Shown piece by piece: positions 51,301-61,329 of a stretch of 64,000 nt of DNA. How positions within the stretch are numbered: position 1 is the first letter of the stretch; every line of letters begins with the position of its first letter. The stretch is from Nitzschia sp. pyKryTriq1 (taxonomy: Eukaryota > Bacillariophyta > Bacillariophyceae > Bacillariales > Bacillariaceae). Both the position numbers and the translations under genes were made by a program. A model generated the notes under the pieces. The model worked only from the letters and a program-made list of their open reading frames with translations. It made no database searches and was not told the DNA's origin. The DNA lies in the NCBI GenBank assembly GCA_956465555.1, contig OY101119.1, positions 2,962,629-3,026,628 on the forward strand, given 5' to 3'.

Positions 51301-51379
51301 TATATGTGGGACGACGAATTGTGGGCAGAAACGCCAACGTCGCCGCCGGAGCGATGGCAAAGAAAAGAAAAGCCTTCAT
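48364..51379 (-). CDS. ppsA: phosphoenolpyruvate synthase (plastid-type leader)
   Basis: Four exons: 51379..51120, 51013..50859, 50721..49732, 49646..48364, giving 895 residues. All donors are GTAAG-type and the acceptors are CAG/AAG/TAG; each join falls inside a conserved block (VGG|KTASLGEL; KDVD|VSNLDHLAD; TDPD|WVPAIRMA). The enzyme makes PEP from pyruvate and ATP. Visible: ATP-grasp RSSATAEDLPTASFAGQQ, the phospho-His site GGRTCHAAIVSRELGVP, and PEP-site motifs GSNDLTQLVLGCDRDSG and GLCGQAPSDKPEF with the catalytic Cys. The leader MKAFLFFAIAPAATLAF|LPTIRR suggests plastid routing, where it could feed shikimate or fatty-acid precursors. Introns are 106, 137 and 85 bases. Confidence 0.93.
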
Positions 51380-51723
51380 GGTGCTGGTTGATGGATTTTG
51401 TATCTATCTTGCTATTATGCTGCTGTTGGTTGGAATAATTTTGTGTGTGACGGCAAACGGTCCACTGCTGGTCTTCTGTTGTATGTTGAAATCTTTGTAA
51501 GTAGGAAGACGCGTGATGCATGAGAACCCTATTCTAGAGTTCTCATGGTGGGGCTACCGGTACCACTCTAGCTACCGGTAGTGCATGCATGCCTGCTCCA
51601 ATCATTCATCTCACACGGCCGGTCGAGGTGTCAGATGCGTTCGCAATCAGAAAAGCATCCTGGGAATTAGTCCATTTTCTCACTAACGGCCATTCTAAAG
51701 AAACCCATGTCGGTAACTACTAC

Positions 51724-51751
51724 TAGAGTAGAGGGCGTGCCCTCTACTCTA
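51724..51751. repeat. perfect 13-base-stem hairpin
   Basis: TAGAGTAGAGGGC, a GT loop, then its exact reverse complement. It is the longest perfect example of the recurring AGTAGAG/CTCTACT inverted words seen in this window's spacers. Confidence 0.9.
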
Positions 51752-52344
51752 TCTCTGATGAGAGTAGTCTCTATAGCAAAGCACGAGTACTGTAGCCTAA
51801 AGTCGAACAATACCGGTACGCATCGCGTATCATTGTCGCCTGTTTTTCTTTGATTTCCTGCTTCGCGTTATTATTGCGGCGCATTATGCCATGAGCATAT
51901 TCATTCGAATTGGTCAATTCAAAATGGAATGCCCCCAAACAGGAGGACTTCGCTATGCGGTATACTATCCAGCCCTTTTTGGATAACGCGCTTACGGATA
52001 TGATTGCCAATGGTTCCTCCGAATGTCGGAGACTGTCGAGGACCCTCGGCGATACTCTGAGAGGATTGGCAAACCTCGTAGGAGCCTTCGTCTCTCTTTT
52101 ACCAGCCAAGGTTTTGAGGATACTAGACGAAAACAGCACGACCCGTAAAATAATTCATAATTTCCACATCACGTTAGAAATACGCATTTGAGAAACATCT
52201 TGATCCACTACTTACAAGCTGCCGCCTTGAAGGTCTTGTTGGTTTCATTACTAGCTTGGTTTGCCTTGGCTACATCCCAAGCATCCCGAACTGCGTTGCC
52301 GATTTGACTCAGATATTAATTTCAAACAGCTCCACGCCTTCTTC

Positions 52345-52371
52345 AGCCCATTCACTACTAGTGAATGGGCT
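52345..52371. repeat. perfect 27-base palindrome
   Basis: AGCCCATTCACTA, one C, then the exact reverse complement. It has no tail of T, so a terminator is not implied. Confidence 0.9.
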
Positions 52372-53058
52372 GAGTCATTCATGTTTCTGCCATTCCGGCC
52401 TCTGGCCTCTTTGATTCTTCGGTGTGCAGTAAGGGGTATGGCACTACGAATAACTCGCAAGATGCTCTTTCGCCGGGTATCCCAGGTAATCAGGGTGCGC
52501 CGGTTGATTGGTGGTAAATTGCTTGATGAATGCTATCCTCCGTCCGTCCGTCCATCCGTCCTTCATTCAGCTACAGCATCAGGTATGGTATGTCAGAGCT
52601 CGCCAAATGAGGAGTCTTGAGAGCTCGTGGAGGAACGATTCAAAATGAACTAACTTAGTTTCTTTGGAGGGATTCAATCAGTCCAACTAATAATAATAAC
52701 GATCATCACGACCGAAAAAAATGGCGAAAGTTCTTTCCGCAACGGCAAAACCCCGCCTCTTGTGCGAGATGCGGTCGATGTGAGCGACGATGACTTTTCC
52801 TGTTTCACTACACTTGCAGTCAGTAGGGACAGCAGCCACGGCTAGTCTCTCTCCTCTTTTCCTCACTCCTTCCTGTCGGTACTACTGGTACTGCACTGCC
52901 GAGAGCGAGTGAAAGCGTTTGATTGTACCGTACAATTGATTCATTCGAACTGTCCCCTGCCTTTTTTGGAAACTTCCTCCCTTCCTCCCTTTCATTCCTT
53001 CATCATCGACTACCGACCAATATACTACAATATAATACTAATTCAACAACATTCAGTA

Positions 53059-53880
53059 ATGATGCAGGCACTCTTCGGCAAGAAGCTAACGCCCAAAGAA
53101 CAGGCCATGAAGGCCAAGCGCGAGACGAAAAAGGAAGTACGGGTAAGTCTCCAACTATTTTTAGACCAGGGTGCAGGTGCAGGTGCATGTGCTGAATCGT
53201 GGAGAGAGTTAGAAGTACTTCCCCTGTGGTACTTTAGTTGGTTCTAACCCGCTTCTCTCGTTCATTCATTACCGATATTATAGTCGTCTCAAAGAGAAAT
53301 GGATCGCGAATTGCGAGAATTGGAGCGACAGGAAAAGCAAGTCACGATGGAATTGAAACAACGCGCCAAATCGATTAGCAATTCCAAAGATCCCGCTCTG
53401 ACCGCGTTGGCCAAACAGTTGGTGCAGGTCCGGAAGCAAAAAGAAAAGTTACTGGCGACCAAGGCACATATTGGTGCCGTCGGGATGCATGCGACGAGCA
53501 TGGCGAGTCAAGTGGCGGCGGCCAGTGCGATTGGATCCGTGACGGGGGCCATGACGGTCGCCAACAATGCGATGGATATCAAGGCGACGAACAAGATTAT
53601 GCAAGAATTCCAACGGGAAAATGAACGACTCGAAGTCAAACAAGAAATGATGGATGAAGCATTGATGGATGCCTTTGACAATGAAGAAGTAGAAGAAGAA
53701 GCAGAGAATCTAACCAATCAAGTCCTGGCGGAACTCGGTGTGGAATTGGACAGTCAAATGGTGGGGTTGTCGGCGCCCATGGTCAAACCGCAAGGGGAAA
53801 CTACTGCTATATCACAGGAAGAACAAGATGCTTTGGATTCGGTCCTGCCGGATTTGAGTGCACGATTGAATGCATTGTAA
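53059..53880 (+). CDS. ESCRT-III subunit CHMP2/Vps2
   Basis: Exons 53059..53142 and 53284..53880 (intron 141 bases, donor GTAAGT, acceptor TATTATAG, phase 0) give 226 residues, close to human CHMP2A (222). The join reads KKEVR|SSQREMDREL in the basic first helix. Visible: MMQALFGKKLTPKEQAM amphipathic N-terminus, charged helix 1-2 hairpin, acidic MIT-side helix MMDEALMDAFDNEEVEEEAE, and a C-terminal MIM1-like motif PDLSARLNAL that binds Vps4. It acts on endosomes, in cytokinesis and in membrane repair, polymerising with CHMP3/4 (known family role). Confidence 0.9.
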
Positions 53881-54401
53881 CACCATGATCATAATATACG
53901 AGTAATAGTATAGAGAGATCGAGAGAACGAGAGAGGCTGAGAAAGTTGAAAGCTCGAGTTTGATAGTTGTTTAGAATACTCCTTGTGTAGAGTAGTCTAC
54001 AGACAGCAGTTCAGCATAGCACAGTATGTATGCGAAGTCAGTTATCTGAAAGAGTTTAACTGTGAGATCGATGGCATTGGAAGGTAGTACGTAGTTTCAA
54101 GACGTTTCTCAACGTAGTCTGTACCTCGTAGGAGTGGTAATCTACAAAAGGTAGTAATTGACCAGCCAGTTTGCGTTTTTGCTTTGCCAAAGTCCCGCCA
54201 CTACGTGTAGTGTATTAATACCACGCTAGCTAGGTTTGTGTAAACAATAAGCGATGTAGAAGAAGTATAAGATGGGTTATTCCATTCAATTCAATAAGGT
54301 GCTGACTTTATTTTCGCTATAAATCGATACTGCCTATCTGTGCATGCGTAAAAATATATGTACATACAGTCAATCAATCAACTTCCAACTTGGTTTTTTC
54401 A
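53881..54401. other. intergenic, convergent 3' ends
   Basis: 521 bases with AGTAGTCTAC and CTAGCTAG words; nothing else recognised. Confidence 0.45.
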
Positions 54402-55712
54402 TCATGACTGCTGCTGGACCTTTTCTTCTTCCACGGCCGATTTTCGCTTGGATTCTGGCTTTGGACTTTTGGAACTGCTCCCCTTTGCGATATCATCACC
54501 GACGACCGATTTTTTCTTTTTACTTGGTGTTTTTGGGGAATGTTTGTGTTTGGAGGAGCCTTCCAGTGCATCACCCACAGCTGATGTATCGCCAGCAACA
54601 ATGGATTTTTTCTTTTTGCTAGGCGTTTTAGGAGACTTTGTGGATGATTCCTCGGTGGGTGCAGATGGATCGTGTTCCGAGTCATCTGACTTTTTCTTTT
54701 TCTTTTTGTGTTTCTTCTTCTCCTTCTTTTCATCGCCCTCGTCCTTCGATTTTTTCTTCTTCTTCTTTTTCTTGTCTTTCTTTGCTTCGTCACCGTCGTC
54801 ATCACCATCCGTCTTTGATTTGGATTTGGATTTCTTGGTCTTTTTACGGACCTTGAGAGAACCATCGGCTTGTCGGACAATCACTCGTTCCGAATGTCGG
54901 TGCTTGATCTGCATGAATTTGCCCAAGGCCAGTACCGCTGCCGTATTCAGTACAACCTTTTCTTCCTGAACGTGTTCCGTTTGATTGGTATCCTTATTAT
55001 CTTGTGTTACTGTACCATCCAGTTTCGCTTGGCGTTCGTGTCGTAGTTTATCCAACTTTTCCATATCGAGCAATACGGATCCATCACCAAAGATATCCTC
55101 GCCTTGATGATACCGCTCACAATACTCTATCAGTAGCTCATGCTCAAAATCCATCTCCTCTTCATCTGAAAGGGTTTCCTCTTCGTAGTAAATATCGTCG
55201 TCGCCGTCGTCATCGATTACTTCTTCTTCGATGATCTCTTCAATAATTTCTTCAATGACACTCTCATCGTCCGTCGAATATTCATCCGAGTCATCCTCAC
55301 TACTGCTGCTACCTTCAGTGGCAGTGGCTGCAATAGAAGTAGCAGCAGTAGCAGCAGCGAGTCGAGCATCTCGTTCCGCGTCTTTGGCTTCTCGTTCCGC
55401 ATCTCTGGCTTTTAGTTCATCAATTTCCTTTTTCAGCAAGGCAATACTCGAGGCTGCCGAGATCCTCGCGTCACGCTCCGCATCTCGGACTTCTCGAGCG
55501 GCTTCCTTGGCTTTGAGATCGGATAGTTCCTTGATCAGTAAGACTGCCAAATCATTCAAGTTTTCTTCGTTTTTTTCTACTTGGGATGATGATGATGATT
55601 CTCGAGCCGCATTTTTGGCGTTTAAATCCTCAATTTCTTTCTTGAGCAAATCTATCGTTTCAAGTTGTTGCTGCTGTTGCTGTTGCGACGCGGTTCTTAT
55701 TTCTTCTGCCAT
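54402..55712 (-). CDS. lysine-rich coiled-coil protein with SPKTPSKKKK repeats
   Basis: 436 residues. The first in-frame ATG is at 55712 (MAEEIRTASQ); the frame is open upstream only from a TTG. A Gln/Leu coiled coil with repeated LKxKEAAREVRDAERDARI / LKARDAEREAKDAERDARL blocks (~60-130), an acidic segment (DDESVIEEIIEEIIEEEVIDDDGDDD), a mid domain (EHELLIEYCERYHQGEDIFGDGSVLLDMEKLDKLRHERQ split here for length as EHELLIEYCERYHQGED and VLLDMEKLDKL), then a tail of Lys/Ser with two copies of SPKTPSKKKKS-x-V-x-GD. SP/TP sites suggest kinase regulation; nuclear or nucleolar location is likely from the lysine runs. Similar composition occurs in silica-associated proteins, but no signal peptide is present. 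Confidence 0.62.
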   Translation of the reverse strand: MAEEIRTASQQQQQQQLETIDLLKKEIEDLNAKNAARESSSSSQVEKNEENLNDLAVLLIKELSDLKAKEAAREVRDAERDARISAASSIALLKKEIDELKARDAEREAKDAERDARLAAATAATSIAATATEGSSSSEDDSDEYSTDDESVIEEIIEEIIEEEVIDDDGDDDIYYEEETLSDEEEMDFEHELLIEYCERYHQGEDIFGDGSVLLDMEKLDKLRHERQAKLDGTVTQDNKDTNQTEHVQEEKVVLNTAAVLALGKFMQIKHRHSERVIVRQADGSLKVRKKTKKSKSKSKTDGDDDGDEAKKDKKKKKKKKSKDEGDEKKEKKKHKKKKKKSDDSEHDPSAPTEESSTKSPKTPSKKKKSIVAGDTSAVGDALEGSSKHKHSPKTPSKKKKSVVGDDIAKGSSSKSPKPESKRKSAVEEEKVQQQS

Positions 55713-56822
55713 TTTTCGTACGAGTGATGATGATGATGCTGATGATGCTGGCAACCTCAACAAAAAGGCAATAACAATACTGAACAAACTGTATTCAGAA
55801 TAGTAGAGCCGACAAGCAGTCGAGAGCCTCGTCCTACGAAATCTGGTGGGAAGCAATATACCAGTAAATAGTCTACCGCGGTATACGAACAACTCGTATG
55901 TGTCAAGATGGGAAAAGAGACGAAAGATATAGAGCAGAATGAATGAATAATGAATAACAATAGCGCAAGTGAAGTGATGCTACAGTTCGTATGGTGATGA
56001 GAAGCACATAGGACAAAGAGCAAAGAGCAAAAAGAGCAATTTCGATTTTGGTCTTCGCCAGAAAAAATCGTTAGAAAAAGTTCCTCGCATAATATCCTCA
56101 AATTATTTTTTCGCAAGATTCAATAGCAGATCGTGCGTGACGTCAGTCCCGAGTCTCTTGACATGGATCGACGACGACGACTCTTTTGACTCAACGTCGG
56201 GAGGGCCGGATTACTATGTTTCTTCGACTGCATCGACTGTTCCATTTACTCGTCTACTAAAATTTGTGTCTACGGAAAGTCGCGTGAAAATGGTGCGGCC
56301 TGCAAGAGAGCACCCGCCGCCGAATAATCATCATCAAAGGCCGATGAGCGACAGCAACAACAGCAGCAGCGCAAGCACCGAGAGGCTTTGTTTTATTACT
56401 GTAGAAGTCGATTGATTTAATAAATCAGCAGGTACGACCATGGTGACTGTCTTTCTGTGTGTAGGATAAGAGCATCATTGCATCGGGGATTGGGAGACGA
56501 CAACAGCATTCGTAGTCCAATCGATAGCGATACTGGGAGTGAGTGGCGGGAGGAAGAGTTTGCTACAGCGTTCCTCCGATCAGCACGTGAAACCACCCAC
56601 CACCGTCTACGTACGAGTACCGCCGCCAGGTGCTTCCAGTATCACTTTCTTTTCGGGCTAGGAATGTGAAGATATTGTCTAGTCTCTTGCTTGAATCGAA
56701 GGCTGGTTCTCGATGGAGTTTCTATTTCCAGCATGTTTCGTAGCGTCGTTGTTGTGTGCCAACATTTATCTCACCCACACTCTCCTCCTTGCTTGTTATG
56801 TTTTTTAGATTAAAACAACACA
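55713..56822. other. intergenic, divergent; holds the eS26 5' leader
   Basis: A polypyrimidine tract ending TTTTTTAG at about 56800-56808, 15 bases before the eS26 ATG, looks like a splice acceptor, so a 5' UTR intron is likely; a donor could be GTACGACC near 56432 or GTACGAGT near 56611. Frames at 56137-56415 lack an ATG start. Promoters of both flanking genes are expected here. Confidence 0.45.
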
Positions 56823-57140
56823 ATGACGGTCAAGAGACGCAATCACGGACGCAACAAGAAGGGACGCGGACACGTCAAGCGAGTCCGCTGTGTTTCCACA
56901 GGAAAGGCCATCCCTAAGGACAAGGCTATCAAGCGTTTCATTGTCCGAAACATTGTGGATGCCTCGTCTCTTCGAGATATCAAGGAAGCTTCCGCCTACC
57001 AAGAATACCAACTCCCCAAGTTGTACTTGAAAATGTTCTACTGTGTGGAAGCCGCCGTCCATCAACGTGTCGTCCGTGGACGTTCGCGTGTGGCTCGTCG
57101 CATCCGAACTCCTCCTCCTCGATTCGGTGGAAAGAGGTAA
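56823..57140 (+). CDS. RPS26: 40S ribosomal protein eS26 (RPS26), partial zinc ligand loss
   Basis: 105 residues from ATG 56823. It aligns end to end with eukaryotic eS26: [58 protein letters not shown]. eS26 binds near the mRNA exit channel and helps start-codon recognition. In most eukaryotes Cys23-x2-Cys26 and Cys74-x2-Cys77 hold zinc. Here Cys23 and Cys74 are kept, but positions 26 and 77 are Thr and Ala, and Cys29 is Ala. The C-terminus is short (ends GGKR), as in many protists. It is likely the functional gene, perhaps a zinc-free variant, unless another copy exists elsewhere in the genome. Confidence 0.9.
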   Translation: MTVKRRNHGRNKKGRGHVKRVRCVSTGKAIPKDKAIKRFIVRNIVDASSLRDIKEASAYQEYQLPKLYLKMFYCVEAAVHQRVVRGRSRVARRIRTPPPRFGGKR

Positions 57141-57873
57141 ACAAAAGAAAAACACACATGGAACTAAATTATAGCCAAAACTATGAGCTGAAAGACACGA
57201 GTACGGCTGTTATCATCTATCTACAGGGAGAGATAGTAAGCTAAAATCTTACGTTAGAAGCGTTGCATCATGGTGTGTGAACTGTTTGAGTTACTTTGGT
57301 TAGCGTTTAGAGAATTGACATCCAAGCACGATGCATGTTACTTGACTAGCTACCAGTGGCAGTGGCAAACTGCAGAGGCGAGACAGTGATAGTAGCAGTA
57401 GTACACTGGTAGTTGATACAAAAACTCGTAGGCTTGATGGATGGAGCATCCATTGCCTCTTGGATGCTGGAATACGTTCGTTGTTGTGTCCTTCTTCCAT
57501 CACCTCCTCGGGTCCTCGTTGTTGTACTAAGCTACTAGTAGAGTAGCAGCAGCCAAACAATCCTTTCTCAGTGATCACTGGACTACTAGTCCACAAACTC
57601 CCAGCTACTACTAGGACGCCATAGTTGTCACTTGTGTATTCCCAATACAGAAGATGTGGGCCGAGGATAGTTGTTCTAGTATCTACCTCCTGATCTCCAG
57701 TACTATATGATAAAGCTTTTGGAAGCAAACTTTTTATATAAATGACATCGAATTATTAGTCAATTACTCTGTACCGTATTGGCGTGCTGATCCGAGGGCA
57801 TCAGGTTGCCATAATATAGCAAGAACAGCACGATGACTGATCCGTCGTCGGCAGCTACTACTAGTAACTTGTA
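57141..57873. other. intergenic, convergent 3' ends
   Basis: Contains CTACTAGTAG words; the minus-strand frame 57300-57728 has no domain and repeat-driven composition, so it is not called. Confidence 0.45.
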
Positions 57874-58410
57874 CTACAGGTCAAGCTCGGGATATACCAA
57901 CATGTCTTTCAATCCACCTGCATTCAAAACCTTGGTATAGCCCTGGCTTTCCAAAGTTATTTTGGCACGATTGGCTCGGGCACCACTGGCACAATAAATG
58001 ACGACGGCAGCATTCTTGTCTTTGCAGAATTTCGCTGCGTCCATTTCCAAGGCCAGACACTGGGTTCGAGTGCATCCCGTTTTGGTCCATTCCACATTGT
58101 GAGGGATGTTTTCCAATTTCGCTTCAGCAATCTCATCTTCGGTGCGAACATCTAGTACCACCGTTCCTGGTTGTTTCAACGCGTCGAGAATTTCTTGGGG
58201 CGTCGAAAAGTTATTGGCCTTGGCACGTTCTTCGTAGTCGGCTGATAGCGAGGACATAATTGTTGTGTTGCTGGAGGAGAATAGACGAAATCGATTATGG
58301 AAGGAAGTGGGGGTTGTCAAAGAAGTGACTTGGGGAAGAAAGGTAAATGAGTGGTGTGGGTATGGTCGTCGTCGAAGAAGAAGTCGAGATGACAAGAACG
58401 CCGCTCTCAT
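57874..58410 (-). CDS. mitochondrial rhodanese-domain sulfurtransferase
   Basis: 178 residues from ATG 58410. The N-terminus is Arg/Ser rich without acids (MRAAFLSSRLLLRRRPYP), as in mitochondrial presequences; an internal ATG at residue 52 could give a cytosolic form. Single rhodanese domain: STPQEILDALKQPGTVVLDVRTEDE (~69-93), then the active loop VIYCASGARANRA with Cys140, and GYTKVLNAGGLKDM. The CxSGxRA loop of six residues is typical of sulfur-accepting rhodaneses. An extra Cys pair (TGCTRTQC) lies before the loop. It transfers sulfane sulfur; the donor is not clear. Confidence 0.85.
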   Translation of the reverse strand: MRAAFLSSRLLLRRRPYPHHSFTFLPQVTSLTTPTSFHNRFRLFSSSNTTIMSSLSADYEERAKANNFSTPQEILDALKQPGTVVLDVRTEDEIAEAKLENIPHNVEWTKTGCTRTQCLALEMDAAKFCKDKNAAVVIYCASGARANRAKITLESQGYTKVLNAGGLKDMLVYPELDL

Positions 58411-59246
58411 GTGTTGTCTTTAGGTAGATTTTGAGAATTGTGAGGAAAGATGTCGCTCGATCGATGCGTTCTCATCTCGCTTTTGATGCGACAGAAGAAG
58501 AGGACAGAGGCCTTATTTTGAGGGCTTATTATTATTTCTTTCGCGGGAAAAGGCCGTTTCATTCTTCGCTCGCGCTCCTCGTCTGTCGTCGCGGCGTTGT
58601 TCTTTTACTGTAGTTTGGCTCACTCGACTAGAAGTACCTCCTCTCACACTAATTTGGCAACAACTTTTAGTCTAGTCTACCTTGACGGTCGAGAGGGAAT
58701 GAGGAACCTCTCGTTTGCTTATGCCAAGTGACTGAAGGATGGAGTGAGTCGCCACGACTACGCTATACTAGCTAGTACTAGACAAGTAGAATCATCATAC
58801 TAGTGGTGCTCGGCGGAGGACCGACGACGCCGAGCTGGGGCATTCTGCCTTTACTACTATTAGCTAGACTCTTCTCGTTGGAGAATAGTGTAACGATTTG
58901 GGCCGATCTGGATCGACTGACTGTACCCGTCTACTTGTAGAAGGGAGGAGAGCAGCGTATTGTTTTGACGCTTTCATCGACTCGTCGTAGAGAAACGCGA
59001 ATCTTCTTTCAAGAAGACGATTTAGTACGGAGAACAATAACTGTCTTGATGGCGACCCACATATTGGTGTTACAAGTTATTTTACAAACAAAGGGAGAAT
59101 GATGATAATAATCCCTGTGTGCACTGCTACTACTGTACGGCCCTCGATGCGGCGCGCAAGACCGCCATAAAAAAGAAATCATCTATCCAATCCATCCATG
59201 CATCCTTCTCTTCTCTTCTCAATTCAATAGAATAACAATAAATAAT
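58411..59246. other. intergenic between two minus-strand genes
   Basis: 836 bases with CTAGTACTAG words near 58765-58780; no feature seen. Confidence 0.45.
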
Positions 59247-59831
59247 TTACAGATCAGGCATACCCATACCATCCATGGCTCCCATCAAGGCATCGCGAAT
59301 ATCTTTTCTTCGTAATTCCCGTTCCATTCCTTGCGGCGTGGCGACTAGCGACTTTTTACCACTGAATTCTTCATATCGCTTTTGCGTCAAGTTGGCATTG
59401 GTTTGCCACAATTTCTTGTTGCGCCACTGATGACCGGCGGGAGATTTGGTCAAAAAATCCAATTCTTCCCCTACCACGGCAGGTTCGCTGGGCATTCCGG
59501 AGAAGGAATTATGAAAGCCGCCACGGCCACCGTTACCACCACCACCACCACCAAGGCTAGACAGCGAATTATTGAACGAGTTATCAAAGTCGGGTGTGGA
59601 AGGTTTCACGACTCGGCGCTTAGTACCGGGCTTGCGTCCGCGACGGATCGGCTTGGAGGAGGTGCTGGGCAAGATCACATCGTTGTCGTCAATATTATCA
59701 TTTCGGTGGCGGGAAGGAGAGTGAGAACTAGCTCGTCGTACTCGAATTCGAGTACTGCTGGTGCGATCAGAGCTGAGCGGCATGGTAGTCAGGGGATGGG
59801 ATGGAATGGAAGAAAGTGCTCTAGAAGCGTA

Positions 59832-59872
<41 letters not shown>

Positions 59873-59993
59873 CTTTTTTACTTTGGAGAAAACAATGGAG
59901 TTCTGATGGGCGGGGAAAGGGGAAACGAGGAGACGGAGAAAAAAACTGAAAACGCCGCCAAAAACCGCGCGACATCCGTCGACAGAATTTCAT
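59247..59993 (-). CDS. AT-hook-like basic protein with poly-Gln, unknown function
   Basis: 248 residues from ATG 59993, though ATG 59975 and ATG 59783 (MPLSSDRTSS) are alternatives; the poly-Gln run (12, CAG repeats 59831-59868) lies before the third. The middle has SSKPIRRGRKPGTKRRVV, an AT-hook-like core (RGRKPG) that may bind the DNA minor groove, then Asn/Gly-rich linker. The C-terminal third looks folded and conserved: ELDFLTKSPAGHQWRNKKLW, RYEEFSGKKSL, REL-RRKDIRDALMGAMDGMGMPDL. The product is likely nuclear. No family recognised. Confidence 0.55.
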
Positions 59994-60707
59994 TCCATCA
60001 ACATATCACGAGCGAAACAACGCAAAAGATAGTAGGACTACGATTCTACTTATACTACGTCCTAACTGTATGAGTACGATCGTTCGACTTGCGGAGGCTG
60101 TTATTTGATTGGTCAATGGTCTTGGACCCCTTCTCAAAGGGCTATAGAATATGATAGACACAAAGAAACATTTATGCGGTTTCGCGATGCCGTTCCATAA
60201 ATCTTGCAGCAAACACACAACAGCTAGCCTGTCTGCGAGAATGCCCCAAAGAGTTTTTATCAAAGTGTCCCAAGCAAGCACTTGCTACCACGTGTCTCTA
60301 TTTTTTAAATCTACTGTACAATAACACGTACCACCGGTACAGCCAGGCGCTCCCGCGTCTTTTGCATATCCAATGGATAAGCGAACATTCAGGATTCTCC
60401 ATATCCGAATACTTTTTATGATATATCCAATGGTTAGTGTCTGTCGTGTCTGCGGCGTCTGTTTGTTCTTCTCCTCCCTTTTCGTCCTTTTTCCGTCTGT
60501 CATCCCTTTCTTCGGTAAAATGTGACCGATCCGATCACTTCTCATCCGAGCGGGGTAATGCAATAAAATGCGATCAACAAAATTCATGCCAAAACAGAAA
60601 ATATTCCATCCGCTTCACAAAATCCATTGTATGTATACTCATGAAGTGCTAAAGAAAAAGTAAAGTAAAAGTAAAGTAACAACGCAGCTCTAGTAATCCT
60701 TATTTAT
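59994..60707. other. intergenic
   Basis: Contains short frames on both strands without domains. A GTAAAG repeat (AAGTAAAGTAAAAGTAAAG) at about 60659-60677 marks the right end. Confidence 0.4.
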
Positions 60708-61004
60708 TTACACTTCGACCAACCAGTTTAGCGTCCATCTTGTCGCATCAGTCATGTTCGGCATTGACTGATGCAGACAGCGACTATCAAACACCAGTAG
60801 CGTCCCAGATTTTGCGGTGATTTTCTCCATCTCTATCTTCGCAGCCTTCATCTTTTCGAACAATCTACCACCGTCCCTCTCGTACGCCGGCATTCCACAG
60901 GAATCTCGGTAGAGTTCAATGTTCCCGTTGTTTTCGTTTGGTGCAATGTTTGCTTCATCAGAGGCGCAGAATCGGCAGGATTGGCAGGATGTCCCCGATA
61001 TTAT
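60708..61004 (-). pseudogene. C-terminal fragment of a PhyH-like Fe(II)/2OG dioxygenase
   Basis: The open frame codes about 98 residues, with stop at 60708 and an in-frame stop just upstream at about 61005; the ATG at 60893 starts only the last 61. The end SGTLLVFDSRCLHQSMPNMTD, ATRWTLNW has the second metal His and the Arg of phytanoyl-CoA-dioxygenase-like enzymes (H-x-x-x-x-N then R). The N-terminal two thirds with the HxD pair are absent from the neighbourhood, where a 90-base minisatellite lies instead. It is likely a truncated remnant, or a last exon whose upstream exons lie elsewhere. Confidence 0.5.
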
Positions 61005-61053
61005 TTATATAGTAGGCAGAATTCTCTTAAGACAAAACTTCAGATTTAATTAA

Positions 61054-61296
61054 GGTACTTTTTCTCTGCCAAATTCTCCAGGGAGCTTGCAAATTCCGCC
61101 TGCAGATTTTCTCTGGCGAATGCTCCTGGCGATCCCTCACTGAGGTACTTTTTCTCTGCCAAATTCTCCAGGGAGCTTGCAAATTCCGCCTGCAGATTTT
61201 CTCTGGCGAATGCTCCTGGCGATCCCTCACTGAGGTACTTTTTCTCTGCCAAATTCTCCAGGGAGCTTGCAAATTCCGCCTGCAGATTTTCTCTGG
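61054..61296 (-). repeat. 90-base minisatellite, about 2.7 units
   Basis: Copies start at 61054, 61144 and 61234 and look identical, the third being truncated near 61296. The unit is a multiple of three, so two minus-strand frames stay open; one reads FARENLQAEFASSLENL followed by AEKKYLSEGSPGA per unit. No start or domain is visible, so coding is doubtful. Confidence 0.9.
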
Positions 61297-61329
61297 GAAT
61301 ATCGTCGCCGTATTCTCTATGATGATCAC

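Larger units (their letters stand above)
51380..53058. other. intergenic, divergent, with two perfect hairpins
   Basis: Upstream of the PEP synthase and CHMP2 genes. It contains two perfect inverted repeats, at 51724-51751 and 52345-52371. Short frames at 51771-52139, 51910-52191 and 52261-52620 lack domains; the second opens without ATG. A CCGTCCGTCC run at 52548-52562. No gene supported. Confidence 0.55.

Noticed and set aside
54358-54969. Phe/Ser-rich plus-strand frame opposite the lysine-rich protein
   Set aside because: Complement of AAG/AAA codon runs; the long Phe runs are a by-product of lysine coding on the other strand.
57300-57728. 142-codon minus-strand frame between eS26 and rhodanese genes
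   Set aside because: Composition follows CTACTAG and CAGTAG repeats; no domain and no neighbouring splice logic.
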